From: Saprospiraceae bacterium
GTDB lineage: Bacteria > Bacteroidota > Bacteroidia > Chitinophagales > Saprospiraceae
Reading direction: 5' to 3'
NCBI GenBank assembly: GCA_026129545.1
Contig: JAHCHX010000001.1
Span: 3,503,001 to 3,567,000, forward strand
Length of the DNA: 64,000 bases
In this document: positions 63,209 to 64,000 of the stretch, in pieces
Numbering within the stretch: the first letter of the stretch is position 1
Layout: each line of letters begins with the position of its first letter
Program-made: the position numbers and the translations under genes
Notes under the pieces: generated by a model
Databases searched by the model: none
The model's input: the letters and a program-made list of their open reading frames with translations, nothing else
What the model was told of the DNA's origin: nothing

Positions 63209-64000
63209 ATGAGAGAACTTGCACTTTCGATAATCACTTTTCTGACCTTTTCCACGCTGGCATGGGCACAGCCTGCCAACGACGAATGTACCAACCCCAT
63301 CATCATTCCCAACGTACTTAATTATTGCAGCCCGGTGGGCGCTTACACCAATGTGGGAGCCACGCCATCGGCTTATGGGCCTGCCACCTGCTTTGGCAAC
63401 ACACAAAACGATGTGTGGTTTGCCTTCACGGCATTGGCAACCGATGTGACCATCACGGTGCGCGGCGCCACCCCTCAAGCCCCCGGCGGCACTTTGCAGC
63501 GGCCCCAACTGGCCATCTATTTTGGCAATTGCGGCGGCACCATCAATCAACTTGAATGTCAGACCACTCCTGCCGGGGTCAACGTAGTGGAAGGTTATCA
63601 GGGCGGCTTGTTCGTGGGTTCTACTTATTTGGTGCGGATTCAGGGGGCGAATGGGCAAACGGGTACTTTCCAAATTTGCATCAACAACTACAACCCACCT
63701 GTTGACCCCCAATCTGACTGCCCACAAGCCGCCATCTTGTGCGACAAATCGCCTTTCGTGGTGCAAAGCGTGGTGGGCGCCGGACAGAATATCGCCGAGC
63801 TGAACGACGCAACCTGCTTCTCCAACGGCGGGCCGGGCAACTACGAAACCAACTCTACTTGGTTCGTGTGGACTTGTGCCCAACCCGGCACCCTAGAATT
63901 CACCCTCACCCCGCTCAACATCACCGACGACCTCGATTTTGTGGTTTATCGCTTGCCCAATGGTATCGGCAACTGCCAAAACAAACAAGTGGTGCGATGT
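63209..64000 (+). CDS. Large secreted protein, N-terminal fragment (runs off window)
   Basis: The open frame begins RELALSIITFLTFSTLAWAQ, a signal peptide, and continues to the window edge (264 codons). The mature start PANDECTNPIIIPNVLNYCS is typical of large surface proteins of Saprospiraceae and other Bacteroidota, with PPC/PKD-like beta-sandwich repeats (NDVWFAFTALATDVTITVRG, YLVRIQGANGQTGTFQICIN; then a second unit, STWFVWTCAQPGTLEFTLTP). Cysteines are frequent and paired. No catalytic motif is visible in the part seen. Export by T9SS is expected, but the C-terminus is outside the window. Confidence 0.75.
   Translation, partial: MRELALSIITFLTFSTLAWAQPANDECTNPIIIPNVLNYCSPVGAYTNVGATPSAYGPATCFGNTQNDVWFAFTALATDVTITVRGATPQAPGGTLQRPQLAIYFGNCGGTINQLECQTTPAGVNVVEGYQGGLFVGSTYLVRIQGANGQTGTFQICINNYNPPVDPQSDCPQAAILCDKSPFVVQSVVGAGQNIAELNDATCFSNGGPGNYETNSTWFVWTCAQPGTLEFTLTPLNITDDLDFVVYRLPNGIGNCQNKQVVRC

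Overview
This 64-kb window comes from a Bacteroidota chromosome, most likely a Saprospiria-type organism. The evidence is the Bacteroidota -7 promoter word TAnnTTTG next to many start codons, type IX secretion signatures (a DUF4835/PorD homologue, several secreted proteins with C-terminal sorting-domain-like ends), DUF4294, an OmpP1/FadL-like porin, a GH97 glycosidase and the block bamD-rpoZ-coaBC-porD. The genes are mostly GC-rich housekeeping genes, with dispersed non-coding repeats between them and one accessory island at about 25.8-36.7 kb.

Layout. 0-5 kb: a partial secreted protein, an eroded IS1182-like transposase, then a SAM-I riboswitch with terminator controlling a cystathionine gamma-synthase-like gene and probably homoserine dehydrogenase. 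A G-free 20-bp tandem repeat separates those two genes, and a 1-kb gene desert of nested palindromes follows. 5-13.5 kb: OB-fold secreted protein, citrate synthase, TPR protein, class V aminotransferase, small outer-membrane barrel, MFS transporter, GNAT acetyltransferase. 13.5-15.4 kb: a 767-bp tandem duplication of a Uma2-family gene in which one 52-bp block has been exchanged. 15.5-25.7 kb: secreted LVIVD-repeat protein, nadK, xseA, bamD, an A/C-rich 21-bp tandem repeat, rpoZ, coaBC, porD, rseP, hscB and tRNA-Leu(CAA).

25.8-36.7 kb is the accessory island. It holds an effector-associated-domain pair (EAD-TIR and EAD-trypsin), a small MITE, an IS630 element, a decayed D12-class DNA methyltransferase and a truncated presumed restriction enzyme. 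An mfd gene lacking its 5' third follows, then a C5-methyltransferase with a frameshifted MvaI/BcnI-like endonuclease, a XisH-XisI fusion, and an antitoxin with a broken PIN toxin. The 3' end of mfd recurs twice more (35738-35832 exactly; 36592-36663 diverged), once after each cargo module, so the mfd terminus looks like a recurrent insertion or recombination point.

36.8-64 kb is again core genome: FAD monooxygenase, icd, hutH, OmpP1/FadL-like porin, a Trp/Asn/Tyr-rich low-complexity protein, an Omp85/BamA-like protein, a sugar isomerase/epimerase, upp, a WecA/MraY-type transferase, a metzincin-like T9SS protease, DUF4294, a membrane adenylate cyclase with TPR sensor, an SNF2 helicase, GH97, an RluA pseudouridine synthase, pdxJ, rsmI, purS, pssA and the start of a large secreted protein.

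A family of about 105-bp repeats with TTATAC-type inverted ends is scattered at six or more sites. Two nearly identical copies lie as direct repeats around the 6.2-kb restriction-modification/mfd segment. All functional calls rest on reading motifs by eye; no database search was possible.
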